DNA of 64,000 bases, taken from NCBI RefSeq assembly GCF_029094505.1, contig NZ_CP119108.1, positions 3,581,983 to 3,645,982 on the forward strand. The letters are read 5' to 3'. Each line of letters begins with the position of its first letter. Within the stretch, counting starts at the first letter, position 1. The position numbers and the translations under genes are program-made. Positions 18,849 through 26,145 of the stretch are shown in pieces. The notes under the pieces are model-generated. The model was not told where the DNA came from and did not search any database. It worked only from the letters and a program-made list of their open reading frames with translations. Source of the stretch: Microbacterium horticulturae (lineage in GTDB: Bacteria > Actinomycetota > Actinomycetes > Actinomycetales > Microbacteriaceae).

Positions 18849-18927
18849 CGAATTCATATGAATCTGTCCAAAGCACATCAATCTGCCGCCCGGTTTGATG
18901 TTCGCTCGACAGATTCATATGAATTCG
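18849..18927. repeat. CATATGA palindromic element, copy 1
   Basis: The perfect 20-base outer arms, CGAATTCATATGAATCTGTC (18849-18868) and its complement at 18908-18927, enclose a second, inner stem: ACATCAA (18875-18881) with TTGATGT (18895-18901). It is strikingly AT-rich for this genome. Related copies lie at 27605 and 50077. Confidence 0.92.
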
Positions 18928-19014
18928 ACCTCTCGCCGGGGCGTGACGGATGTCACGGGCAGATCGTGACGCGCGTGTGAGGGGCCGCGAGGCTCTGCGT
19001 TCGAGCATGGAGAC

Positions 19015-19959
19015 ATGGAATCGACAACACTCACGACCGCACGCGGAAGGGATGCCGCAGCCGCCGGCCCCGCGTCGGCGATCTCAGCGAGCGGCTTGAC
19101 CAAGAGCTTCGGTCGCGTCCGCGCCGTCGACGGCGTCGACCTGCACGTCGCCCCCGGCGAGGTCGTGGCCTTCCTCGGCCCGAACGGCGCCGGTAAGACG
19201 ACGACGATCGACATGATCCTCGGCCTCACGCAGCCCGACGAGGGCGACATCAGCGTGTTCGGCACGACCCCGCGCGGCGCGATCGCCCGCGGCTACGTGT
19301 CGGCGGTGCTGCAGACCGGCGGGCTGCTCAAAGACCTCACCGTTCGCGAGACGGTGGCCCTCACCGGCAGCCTGTTCGCCGAGCCCCGGCCCGTCGACGA
19401 GGTGCTCGGACGCGCCGGCATCCTCGAGATCGCCGACCGCATGGTCGGCAAGTGCTCGGGCGGTCAACAGCAGCGGCTGCGGTTCGCGATGGCGCTTCTC
19501 AGCGACCCCGGCCTGCTCATCCTCGACGAACCGACCACCGGCATGGACGTCGAAGGCCGCCGCTCGTTCTGGCAGGCGATCCGCACCGACGCGAAGCGCG
19601 GGCGCACCGTGCTCTTCGCCACGCACTACCTCGATGAGGCCGACGCCTACGCCGACCGCATCGTGCTGATGAGCCAGGGGCGCATCGTCGCCGACGGACC
19701 GACCGCGGAGATCAAGAACCTCGTCGCCGGACGTGTCGTGCACGCCACGGTGCCGGAAGTGGATGCTGTGGCCCTCGCCGCACTCCCGGGTGTCACCGAC
19801 GTCGAAACCCAGGGCGAGCGCATCACCGCGCGTACCACCGACTCCGACGCCTTCGCCCGCTATCTGCTCACCGAGACCGGCGCCCGTGACGTCGAGATCT
19901 CATCCCAGAATCTTGAGAGCGTGTTCCTCGCGCTCACCTCGGAAGGAGCCCGGTCATGA
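19015..19959 (+). CDS. ABC exporter ATP-binding protein (DrrA-like)
   Basis: A 314-residue ATPase of the drug-resistance (DrrA/CcmA) type: Walker A GPNGAGKT, signature SGGQQQRLRFAMAL, Walker B LLILDEPTTGMDVEGRRSFW and H-loop FATHYLDEADAYADR. A C-terminal domain of about 80 residues ends in VFLALTSE. It pairs with the membrane protein encoded next (ATGA overlap) and powers export of a lipid or drug-like compound. The two genes precede a histidine kinase/regulator pair, an arrangement often seen in envelope-stress or antimicrobial-response modules. Confidence 0.92.
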   Translation: MESTTLTTARGRDAAAAGPASAISASGLTKSFGRVRAVDGVDLHVAPGEVVAFLGPNGAGKTTTIDMILGLTQPDEGDISVFGTTPRGAIARGYVSAVLQTGGLLKDLTVRETVALTGSLFAEPRPVDEVLGRAGILEIADRMVGKCSGGQQQRLRFAMALLSDPGLLILDEPTTGMDVEGRRSFWQAIRTDAKRGRTVLFATHYLDEADAYADRIVLMSQGRIVADGPTAEIKNLVAGRVVHATVPEVDAVALAALPGVTDVETQGERITARTTDSDAFARYLLTETGARDVEISSQNLESVFLALTSEGARS

Positions 19960-20759
19960 CCACCGCCATCTCGCTCGAACGCAAGGTCCCGCCGTTCGGC
20001 GGATTCAATCTGCGCTTTCTCGCCATCGAGCTGAAGCGCCGCTTCCGCAACTACCGGACACTGATCTTCACTATCGTGTTCCCCGTCGCGATGTACTTCA
20101 TGGTCGGCTATCCGAACCGCAACGAGCCGCTGCTGTCGGATCAGCCGATCGCCTCGGGCGGCCTGTCGGTCGCCGCGTACATCATGGTCTCGATGGCCGT
20201 GTACGGCGCGATGATGTCGGCCACGGCATCCGGCGCCGCCGTCGCGGTCGAGCGCTCGCTCGGCTGGAGCCGCCAGTTGCGCCTCACCCCCCTGAACCCG
20301 GTCGCCGCTGTGGCGACGAAGGTCATCGCCGGCATGCTGTTCGGGCTCATCGCGATCGTCGCCACGTACCTGGGCGGCGCGCTGACCGGAGTGCACATGA
20401 GCTGGTCGCAGTGGCTGGTCTCGGGGCTGGTCGCCTGGCTGCTGGGAGCTGCGGTGTTCACCGCGCTCGGTCTGATGATGGGGTATCTGGTCCCGGGTGA
20501 GAACGCGATGCAGCTCACGAGCCTGGTGATCGTGTTCCTCGCCTTCGTCGGCGGACTTTTCTACCCGGTCAGCATGATGCCGCAGGTGTTGCAGGATGTC
20601 GCGGCCTGGACCCCCGTCTACGGCATCGGTGAGCTCAGCCGCGCTCCCCTGACTGGCGAGGGGTTCGACCTCGGCGCGCTGGTGAACGTACTGCTCTGGC
20701 TCGGACTGTTCGTGCTCGGGACCGCGCTGCTGTTCCGCCGCGACACGAAGCGCGTCTGA
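19956..20759 (+). CDS. ABC exporter permease (ABC-2 type)
   Basis: A 267-residue ABC-2 membrane protein with about six helices: TLIFTIVFPVAMYFMVGYPN near the N-terminus, then VAAYIMVSMAVYGAMMSATA and a C-terminal LLWLGLFVLGTALLFRR. The amphipathic N-terminus (FLAIELKRRFRNYRT) is typical. ATG 19956 overlaps the ATPase stop and has GGAAGGAG upstream. The exported substrate is unknown. Confidence 0.9.
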   Translation: MTTAISLERKVPPFGGFNLRFLAIELKRRFRNYRTLIFTIVFPVAMYFMVGYPNRNEPLLSDQPIASGGLSVAAYIMVSMAVYGAMMSATASGAAVAVERSLGWSRQLRLTPLNPVAAVATKVIAGMLFGLIAIVATYLGGALTGVHMSWSQWLVSGLVAWLLGAAVFTALGLMMGYLVPGENAMQLTSLVIVFLAFVGGLFYPVSMMPQVLQDVAAWTPVYGIGELSRAPLTGEGFDLGALVNVLLWLGLFVLGTALLFRRDTKRV

Positions 20760-20770
20760 GCCGCGGCATC

Positions 20771-20907
20771 CGCGAGGTCGTACCCCGATCCGCGAGGTCG
20801 TACCCCGATCCGCGAGGTCGTACCCCGATCCGCGAGGTCGTACCGCAAGGACGGGTGCGACCTCGCGAAAACAGGTACGACCTCGCGAAAACAGGTACGA
20901 CCTCGGC
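20771..20907. repeat. 20-bp GGTACGACCTCGCGA array, locus 1 (two orientations)
   Basis: Three exact 20-base units CGCGAGGTCGTACCCCGATC, then a fourth partial one (20771-20844), are followed after about eight bases by three units of the reverse orientation, GGTACGACCTCGCGAAAACA, at 20-base spacing (20853-20907). The block fills the gap between the ABC exporter and the histidine kinase, ending 32 bases before the kinase start. The two halves can fold into a long hairpin. Confidence 0.92.
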
Positions 20908-20939
20908 GTGGGGGCGCCGCAGAACCTAGGGTGAACACG

Positions 20940-22187
20940 ATGGACGAGCACGACACCGACACGCGCGACCCCGCCCCGCCGGGGCGCGAAGCCGACACGC
21001 GTAACGCCGCCCCGCGGGGGCGCGACGCCGAGCGCCGCCTGAAGGCGGTCGGTCCGCCGTGGCCGGTGATGCCGCCCGAAATGGGCACGGGCGCGTTCAT
21101 CGGCATGCGCAGCGTACTCTGGAGCCGCGGCTCGGTCAGCTGGTACATCGGCGGCGGCATCTCGCTGCTCTGGCTGATCAGCACCGGGCAGGAGGTCATC
21201 GAGCAGGCATCCACGACGGGGTCGGCGGCCCTCAGCGTCGCACTGGTCGTGCTCTACGGCGTCGGATTCCTCCTCGCGGTGCCGGTCGGCTGGGGTCTGC
21301 CGATCCGCTGGCGCCTGCTGCCGGCGACAGGCCTGTTCGCGCTGTCGTTCACGCTCTTCCCCTGGCTGGGCTGGGACGTCTGGTCACAGTGGACCTACGT
21401 CGGCGTCGTGGTCGGCATGATGGTGCTCAGCTGGCGCACCACGATCCTCATCATCGTCGGGCTCGCGGCCCTGGGCCTCTTCTTCCGCGTGGGGATCGAC
21501 GGGTGGACCGAAGACATCCTCTGGGGCCCCGCCATCATCTTTTCGATCTCGCTCATGATGGCCGCGTTCGCCCGAACCTTCGCCGCGATGAACCAGCTTC
21601 GCGCGACCCAGAATCAGCTCTCCCAGCTCGCCGCCGAGCGTGAGCGGGGTCGCATGGCCCGCGACATCCACGACATCCTCGGCCACTCGCTGACGGTCAT
21701 CACCGTGAAGGCCGAACTGGCGAACAAGCTCATCGAGGTCGACCCCACCCGCGCGAAAACCGAGGTCGCCGAGATCGAACAGCTCGCGCGCGGGGCCCTC
21801 GCCGACGTGCGCACGACCGTCGCGGGTGCCCGCGGCGTCAACCTGCCGGCCGAGCTGGTCGTGGCCCGCGCCGCGCTCGAGGCAGCGGGCATCACGCCTG
21901 AGATCCCGACGGCGACGGATGCCGTGGGCCCGGCTCACCGGGAACTCGCGGCCTGGATCGTCCGTGAGGGCGTCACCAACGTCGTCCGCCACTCCGGCGC
22001 CACGCGGTGCGCGGTGCGCCTCGGACCGCGCACGGTCGAGATCGCCGACGACGGCGTCGGACCCGTGGCATCCAGCGCCTCGTCGACCGGGCTCGCGGGC
22101 CTGCACGAGCGGGTCGCCGAAGCGGGCGGCACCCTGACCATCGGCCGCAGTGACCTCGGCGGCTTCAGCCTGAAGGTGGACCTGTGA
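20940..22187 (+). CDS. Sensor histidine kinase (DesK/NarX-type)
   Basis: 415 residues. An Arg/Asp-rich N-terminus is followed by a membrane sensor of about five to six helices (VSWYIGGGISLLWLISTG through ILWGPAIIFSISLMMAAF), then a coiled-coil (FAAMNQLRATQNQLSQLAAE). The HisKA_3 phosphoacceptor helix contains ARDIHDILGHSLTVITVKAE. The shortened HATPase domain reads WIVREGVTNVVRHSGATRC and EIADDGVGPV. It phosphorylates the regulator encoded next (GTGA overlap). The ATG at 20940 was chosen because AGGG lies eight bases upstream; a GTG at 20931 is possible. It probably controls the ABC exporter upstream, as DesKR- and LiaSR-like systems do. Confidence 0.9.
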   Translation: MDEHDTDTRDPAPPGREADTRNAAPRGRDAERRLKAVGPPWPVMPPEMGTGAFIGMRSVLWSRGSVSWYIGGGISLLWLISTGQEVIEQASTTGSAALSVALVVLYGVGFLLAVPVGWGLPIRWRLLPATGLFALSFTLFPWLGWDVWSQWTYVGVVVGMMVLSWRTTILIIVGLAALGLFFRVGIDGWTEDILWGPAIIFSISLMMAAFARTFAAMNQLRATQNQLSQLAAERERGRMARDIHDILGHSLTVITVKAELANKLIEVDPTRAKTEVAEIEQLARGALADVRTTVAGARGVNLPAELVVARAALEAAGITPEIPTATDAVGPAHRELAAWIVREGVTNVVRHSGATRCAVRLGPRTVEIADDGVGPVASSASSTGLAGLHERVAEAGGTLTIGRSDLGGFSLKVDL

Positions 22188-22789
22188 TCACCCTGCTCAT
22201 CGCCGACGACCAGGCCCTCGTGCGGGGCGCGCTCTCGGCCCTCCTCGCCCTCGAGCCCGACATCGACGTGGTCGCCGAGGTGGGACGTGGTGATGAGGCG
22301 GTGGATGCCGCGCTGCGCACCCGCCCCGACGTCGCCCTGCTCGACATCGAGATGCCCGGGCTCGACGGCATCGCCGCCGCCGCGCAGCTGCGCGAGAAGG
22401 TGCCGGGATGCCGCACCCTCATCGTCACCACGTTCGGACGGCCGGGATACCTGACCCGCGCGATGCGGGCCGGGGCATCCGGCTTCGTCGTGAAAGACAC
22501 CCCCGCCGCGCAGCTCGCCGACGCCGTACGGCGCGTCGCGCAGGGGCTGCGGGTGGTCGATCCGGCTCTGGCGGCCGAGTCGCTCGCGCAAGGCGAGTCG
22601 CCGCTGACGGAACGCGAGACCGACGTGCTCGAGGCCGCACGAGCCGGCGGCTCGATCGCCGACATCGCCCGTATCCTCCACCTGTCGGAGGGCACAGTTC
22701 GCAACCACCTCTCCAGCGCGATCGGCAAGACCGGGGGCCGCAATCGCGCCGATGCCGCCCGCATCGCCGAAGACAACGGCTGGCTCTAG
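22184..22789 (+). CDS. LuxR/NarL-family response regulator
   Basis: A 201-residue two-domain regulator. The receiver domain (about 1-120) has LLIADDQALVRGALSALLAL with the acidic pair, LLDIEMPGLDGIAAAAQLRE with the phosphoacceptor Asp, and a conserved Lys in GFVVKDTPAAQL. The C-terminal LuxR helix-turn-helix is LTERETDVLEAARAGGSIAD ... GTVRNHLSSAIGKTGGRNRA. It starts with GTG overlapping the kinase stop. The 20-bp repeat arrays on both sides of the pair are candidate binding sites. Confidence 0.93.
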   Translation: MITLLIADDQALVRGALSALLALEPDIDVVAEVGRGDEAVDAALRTRPDVALLDIEMPGLDGIAAAAQLREKVPGCRTLIVTTFGRPGYLTRAMRAGASGFVVKDTPAAQLADAVRRVAQGLRVVDPALAAESLAQGESPLTERETDVLEAARAGGSIADIARILHLSEGTVRNHLSSAIGKTGGRNRADAARIAEDNGWL

Positions 22790-22818
22790 AGACGCCGAGC
22801 CCGCGCGACGCCGGCAAC

Positions 22819-22934
22819 GGGTACGACCTCACGAAAACGGGTACGACCTCGCGAAAAGGGGTACGACCTCGCGAAAAGGGGTACGACCTCGCGAGAAGAG
22901 GTACGACCTCGGGAATCGAGGTACGACCTCGCGA
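22819..22934. repeat. 20-bp GGTACGACCTCGCGA array, locus 2
   Basis: Six direct copies with GTACGACCTC at 22821, 22841, 22861, 22881, 22901 and 22921, an exact 20-base period. The bases after the core vary (ACGAAAACGG, GCGAAAAGGG, GCGAGAAGAG, GGGAATCGAG). It lies between the response regulator and the convergent lipid kinase. Confidence 0.92.
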
Positions 22935-22956
22935 CGCGCGAGGCGCGCCCCGCGGA

Positions 22957-23898
22957 TCAGCGGACGCGCACCGCGCCGGGCTGGATCCAGACGCGCGCCT
23001 GCGTGATCTCACCCAGCTCGTCGCCATCGACTTCGAATTCGCGAGGCTCGGCGAGGACCACCCGCAGCTCGGTGAGGCGGCGATGCGTCGTGCTGTCGCC
23101 GCTGGCGGCGCGGCCGCCGGAGAACACGCGCTTTATTCCGTTGTCCCACGCGGCGGTGCGCAGGGTGTCGAGCCATCCGGCCATCCCGTCGGCGTGCAGC
23201 ACGAGAAGATCCAGCTGTCCATCGCGCGGGTCGGCGTCGGGCAGGAGCGTCAGTCCGCCCTGCAGCATTCCGCAGTTGCCCAAGATCACGGTGTGCGCGC
23301 GCTCTGGCCGCTCATCGCCGCCGTCGACACTCAGCTGCAGGTCGATCACCGCGCTGGCCGAGACAGCGCGACCGAGCGACTCGACGTACGCGAGCCACCC
23401 CGCCTTGTCCTTCAGATCGTCGTCCGTCTCGGTGATCATGTGTGCGTCGATGCCGAATCCGGCCATCACCGCGAACGCTTTTCGCTCGACTCCCGTCGGC
23501 GTCGTCACCTCGGCCCAGCCGATGTCGAGAGGGGATGCCGCACCCGTGAACGCCCGCGTGAGCGCCGCTGCGGCATCATTCAGAGGAATCTCGAGATTGC
23601 GCGCAAGCAGGTTGCCGGTTCCCCGGGGCACGATGCCGAGCTCGGCCACCGCACCGGTCTCTGCGAGGTGCTCGGCGACCGCACGGACCGTGCCGTCGCC
23701 CCCGGCCGCGACGATGAGGTCGGCACCGGCATCCAGGGCATCCTTCGTCGCGGCACGACCCGGGTCGTCTTCGCGAGTCTCGAACCAGCTGACCTCGGGC
23801 GGGTTCGCCTCGCCCGCGGCATCCCGCACCGCGGCTTCGAGCTCATCACGATCGGTCTTCGTGGGATTCCATACGATCCCCGCGTGCTGTGTCGTCAA
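22957..23898 (-). CDS. Diacylglycerol kinase-family lipid kinase
   Basis: A 313-residue DAGK/YegS-like kinase: GIVWNPTKTD at the N-terminus, nucleotide loop AAGGDGTVRAVAEHLAETGA (GGDGT) and GIVPRGTGNLLARNLEIPL. A C-terminal beta-sandwich domain ends in FEVDGDELGEITQARVWIQP. It phosphorylates diacylglycerol, a sphingoid-like lipid or another membrane lipid; which one is not readable. The start is the rare TTG at 23898, supported by GGAGA eight bases upstream; the conserved fold begins within ten residues. It lies alone between the repeat array and a small membrane protein gene. Confidence 0.88.
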   Translation of the reverse strand: MTTQHAGIVWNPTKTDRDELEAAVRDAAGEANPPEVSWFETREDDPGRAATKDALDAGADLIVAAGGDGTVRAVAEHLAETGAVAELGIVPRGTGNLLARNLEIPLNDAAAALTRAFTGAASPLDIGWAEVTTPTGVERKAFAVMAGFGIDAHMITETDDDLKDKAGWLAYVESLGRAVSASAVIDLQLSVDGGDERPERAHTVILGNCGMLQGGLTLLPDADPRDGQLDLLVLHADGMAGWLDTLRTAAWDNGIKRVFSGGRAASGDSTTHRRLTELRVVLAEPREFEVDGDELGEITQARVWIQPGAVRVR

Positions 23899-23919
23899 CG
23901 TCGGTCTCCGTTCGATCCG

Positions 23920-23941
23920 GTGTCGTCAATGTAGACGACAC
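23920..23941. promoter_or_regulatory. 22-bp inverted repeat upstream of the lipid kinase
   Basis: GTGTCGTC (23920-23927) and GACGACAC (23934-23941) are perfect complements around AATGTA, about 20 bases before the kinase start codon. This is the layout of a repressor operator; no regulator is assigned. Confidence 0.45.
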
Positions 23942-24089
23942 AGGGGCCTGCGGCATCCACACGCGCTGTCGTTCTCGACGGTCACCCCGCGATCCACATG
24001 CGCGAATGCGAAAAGCGGCAGCACGACGAGGTCGCCTCAATCGCGCGGGACCGACGTCGGGGAGCAGAATCAGCTCCCCGGGTGCAGGA

Positions 24090-24311
24090 TCAGCTCCCCG
24101 AGTACGGCGGGCCTCCCGCCGGCGGACCCGCGGGCGGGGGTCCAGGGCGCGGCGGACCACCGGCTTGCCCGCTCTGCAGCCACTGCGTGTGCGCCTTGAG
24201 GGCCGCGAGCACCGCGAGCCTGATGCACAGGTACAGCAGCCCGAACGCGATCGCGGCCAGCACGAGGTAGATGAGCAACGCGACGAAGATTCCCGCCCCA
24301 TACACCGACAT
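24090..24311 (-). CDS. Small membrane protein, hypothetical
   Basis: 73 residues. One long hydrophobic segment (about residues 6-38, GIFVALLIYLVLAAIAFGLL...) can span the membrane once or as a hairpin. A cytoplasmic KAHTQWLQ stretch and a Gly/Pro-rich tail (PPRPGPPPAGPPAGGPP) follow. It diverges from the PadR operon, so it may share its control region. Function unknown. Confidence 0.6.
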   Translation of the reverse strand: MSVYGAGIFVALLIYLVLAAIAFGLLYLCIRLAVLAALKAHTQWLQSGQAGGPPRPGPPPAGPPAGGPPYSGS

Positions 24312-24359
24312 GCCTCGACCTTAGCGGCGGGATGCGACACGCCCTCTGGTGTTCTTCGC

Positions 24360-24383
24360 GTACTACTGCGCATTGCGTGGTAC
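24360..24383. promoter_or_regulatory. Candidate PadR operator/promoter
   Basis: GTACTAC (24360-24366) and GTGGTAC (24377-24383) form an imperfect inverted repeat with a 10-base centre, TGCGCATTGC. It lies about 30 bases before the PadR start. GTAC-ended palindromes with a TGC..GCA centre fit the kind of site PadR-family repressors use on their own promoters. Confidence 0.5.
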
Positions 24384-24412
24384 TCTCTCTCGCAGAAGAT
24401 CGCGAGGGGTCA

Positions 24413-24769
24413 ATGGACACGACACAACTGCTCAAAGGGGTGCTGGATGCCGCGGTGCTCGCGGTCGTGCAGCACGACGACGGTTACGGCTACGACATCG
24501 TGAGGCGTCTGCGCGACGCCGGCCTCGAAGAAGTCGGCGACGCCTCGGTGTACGGCACGCTGCGCCGGCTCTATACGGCCGGCGCTCTGTCGAGCTACGT
24601 CGTGCCGTCCGACGGCGGCCCGCACCGCAAGTACTACGCGATCAGTCCCCGGGGTCACGCGCTGCTGGACGAGCAGCGGCGCGACTGGGCGAGCTTCTCG
24701 TCGGTGATGACGGGACTCCTCGCCGAGAAGCCCACTCCCGCTCTGCGCACGATCGGAGAGAACCGATGA
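24413..24769 (+). CDS. PadR-family transcriptional repressor
   Basis: A 118-residue PadR winged helix: KGVLDAAVLAVVQHDDGYGY, then DAGLEEVGDASVYGTLRRLY (recognition helix) and GPHRKYYAISPRGHALLDEQ (wing). It has the short C-terminus of the PadR-s2 class. GAGGGG lies just before the ATG at 24413, and the gene overlaps the next one (ATGA). PadR genes coupled to a HAAS-domain membrane protein form a widespread module in Gram-positive bacteria; the repressor usually controls its own operon. Confidence 0.92.
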   Translation: MDTTQLLKGVLDAAVLAVVQHDDGYGYDIVRRLRDAGLEEVGDASVYGTLRRLYTAGALSSYVVPSDGGPHRKYYAISPRGHALLDEQRRDWASFSSVMTGLLAEKPTPALRTIGENR

Positions 24770-25938
24770 CCACCACCACCGCGCCCGCCGACCCGATCGC
24801 GGCGTTCGCCGCCGCTGTCCGGGTCGAGCTGCGTGACCTTCCCGCCGACGAGGTCGACGACATCGTCGATGGCCTCGAGTCCGACCTTGCCGAGCAGGCC
24901 GCCGAGCACGGCGAAGGATTCGAACTGCCCGATGCGTCCGCCTATGCCGCCGAGCTGCGGCAGGCCGCCGGGTTGCCCGAACGTCCGCGCGGCGTGACGG
25001 CCCGACAGGCGCTGGGCGCGCAACTGCGCGATCTGAGCGAGCGCACGCTTCGCGGCATCCGTTCGTCCCGCATGGGTTCCGGCCTGCTCGACTTCGCTGT
25101 CGCGCTGCGGCCGATCTGGTGGATTGCGCGGGGATGGATGCTGTACGTGCTCGTCTTCGGCCTGTTCGGTCTGTACTTCGGCACGGCGATCGGCGTACCG
25201 ATTCCCCGCAACGGCGGCGCGTTCGTTGCGCTGGCGATCGCCATGCTGGTCAGCATCCAATGGGGCCGCGGCCGGTGGCGCCCCGGGGCGTGGACACGGG
25301 TCGGCCTCATTGTCGTGAGCACGGTGACCGCGGTGATGCTGCCGTTCGTCATCGGCATCGCCGCCGGGCAGGTGCAGAGCTGGCGGAACAACGCATCGGC
25401 CGTGTACTCGTACAACCAGGCGCCGCAGGGCCTCGCCGTGGACGGGCAGCGCGTGCGCAACATCTTCGCCTACGACGCCGCTGGCAATCCGCTCACCGAT
25501 GTGCAGCTGTTCGACCAGAACGGAAGCCCGCTGACAACCGTGGGCGGTCAGGACCCGACGAGTCCGGTCGACGAGTATTTCGCGTGGGGCGGAGGGCCCG
25601 TCCCGGTCGGGGTGTCTCAGCCCGGCCGCACCCCGGTGTGGAACGTCTTCCCGCTCGCCGAGATCCCCGCCGGCGCTGACGACGGCGATCCAACCCTCGC
25701 CCAGCCGGCGGCGCCGCCGTTCGCGCAGGTGCCGTCGCTGCAGCGCCTGCTCGCGGCGACCCCGGCCCCCGAGCCGAGCGATGGGTCTCCGACACCGGGC
25801 GCAACGCCGACGACAGATCCGAGCGCGACGCCGACCGAGTCGCCGAAGAAGTCAGCCGCGGACGACGCTGACGCGCAGGTCGATCAGGAGGGGGTGGATG
25901 CCGCAACCAGCGCCACCGCCGACGGAGGTGAACGATGA
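24766..25938 (+). CDS. HAAS-type (DUF1700-like) membrane protein
   Basis: 390 residues. An N-terminal helical HAAS-like domain (VRVELRDLPADEVDDIVDGL ESDLAEQAAEHG) is followed by about four membrane helices (residues about 110-215, including WMLYVLVFGLFGLYFGTAIG). An extracytoplasmic region (QGLAVDGQRVRNIFAYDAAG) then leads to a Pro/Thr/Ser-rich acidic tail. It is translationally coupled to the PadR repressor. The HAAS domain is believed to talk to its PadR partner, so this protein may sense membrane state; that is inference from the family. Confidence 0.82.
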   Translation: MTTTTAPADPIAAFAAAVRVELRDLPADEVDDIVDGLESDLAEQAAEHGEGFELPDASAYAAELRQAAGLPERPRGVTARQALGAQLRDLSERTLRGIRSSRMGSGLLDFAVALRPIWWIARGWMLYVLVFGLFGLYFGTAIGVPIPRNGGAFVALAIAMLVSIQWGRGRWRPGAWTRVGLIVVSTVTAVMLPFVIGIAAGQVQSWRNNASAVYSYNQAPQGLAVDGQRVRNIFAYDAAGNPLTDVQLFDQNGSPLTTVGGQDPTSPVDEYFAWGGGPVPVGVSQPGRTPVWNVFPLAEIPAGADDGDPTLAQPAAPPFAQVPSLQRLLAATPAPEPSDGSPTPGATPTTDPSATPTESPKKSAADDADAQVDQEGVDAATSATADGGER

Positions 25939-26111
25939 CGCCCGCACAGGCGGTCACCGCCGATTCTCCCGCCCACGCTCCGGCTGCCCCGAACTGGATC
26001 GGTCCCGATCTCGTCAGCGGAGAAGGGCTCGTGAGCGTGGACGTCAGCTTCCTCGTGCGCGACGCCCTCGCCGGGCGCGGCGGACCCGCGCCGACCCAGC
26101 CGCGGGGCTGA
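25935..26111 (+). CDS. Small hypothetical protein coupled to the PadR operon
   Basis: A 58-residue frame whose ATG (25935) overlaps the preceding stop (ATGA), with GGAGGTG six to twelve bases upstream. It begins MTPAQAVTADSPAHAPAAPN and contains LVSGEGLVSVDVSFLVRDAL. No membrane helix. The coupling and the strong ribosome-binding site argue that it is translated; its function is unknown. Confidence 0.5.
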   Translation: MTPAQAVTADSPAHAPAAPNWIGPDLVSGEGLVSVDVSFLVRDALAGRGGPAPTQPRG

Positions 26112-26145
26112 GCCGGCGGTCCGAGCCGGCGAGCTGAGCCGGCGC

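Noticed and set aside
22819..22934. A CRISPR array reading of the 20-bp repeats.
   Set aside because: The units are 20 bases with only about ten variable bases between cores, there are no 30-base unique spacers, and no cas genes are in the window.
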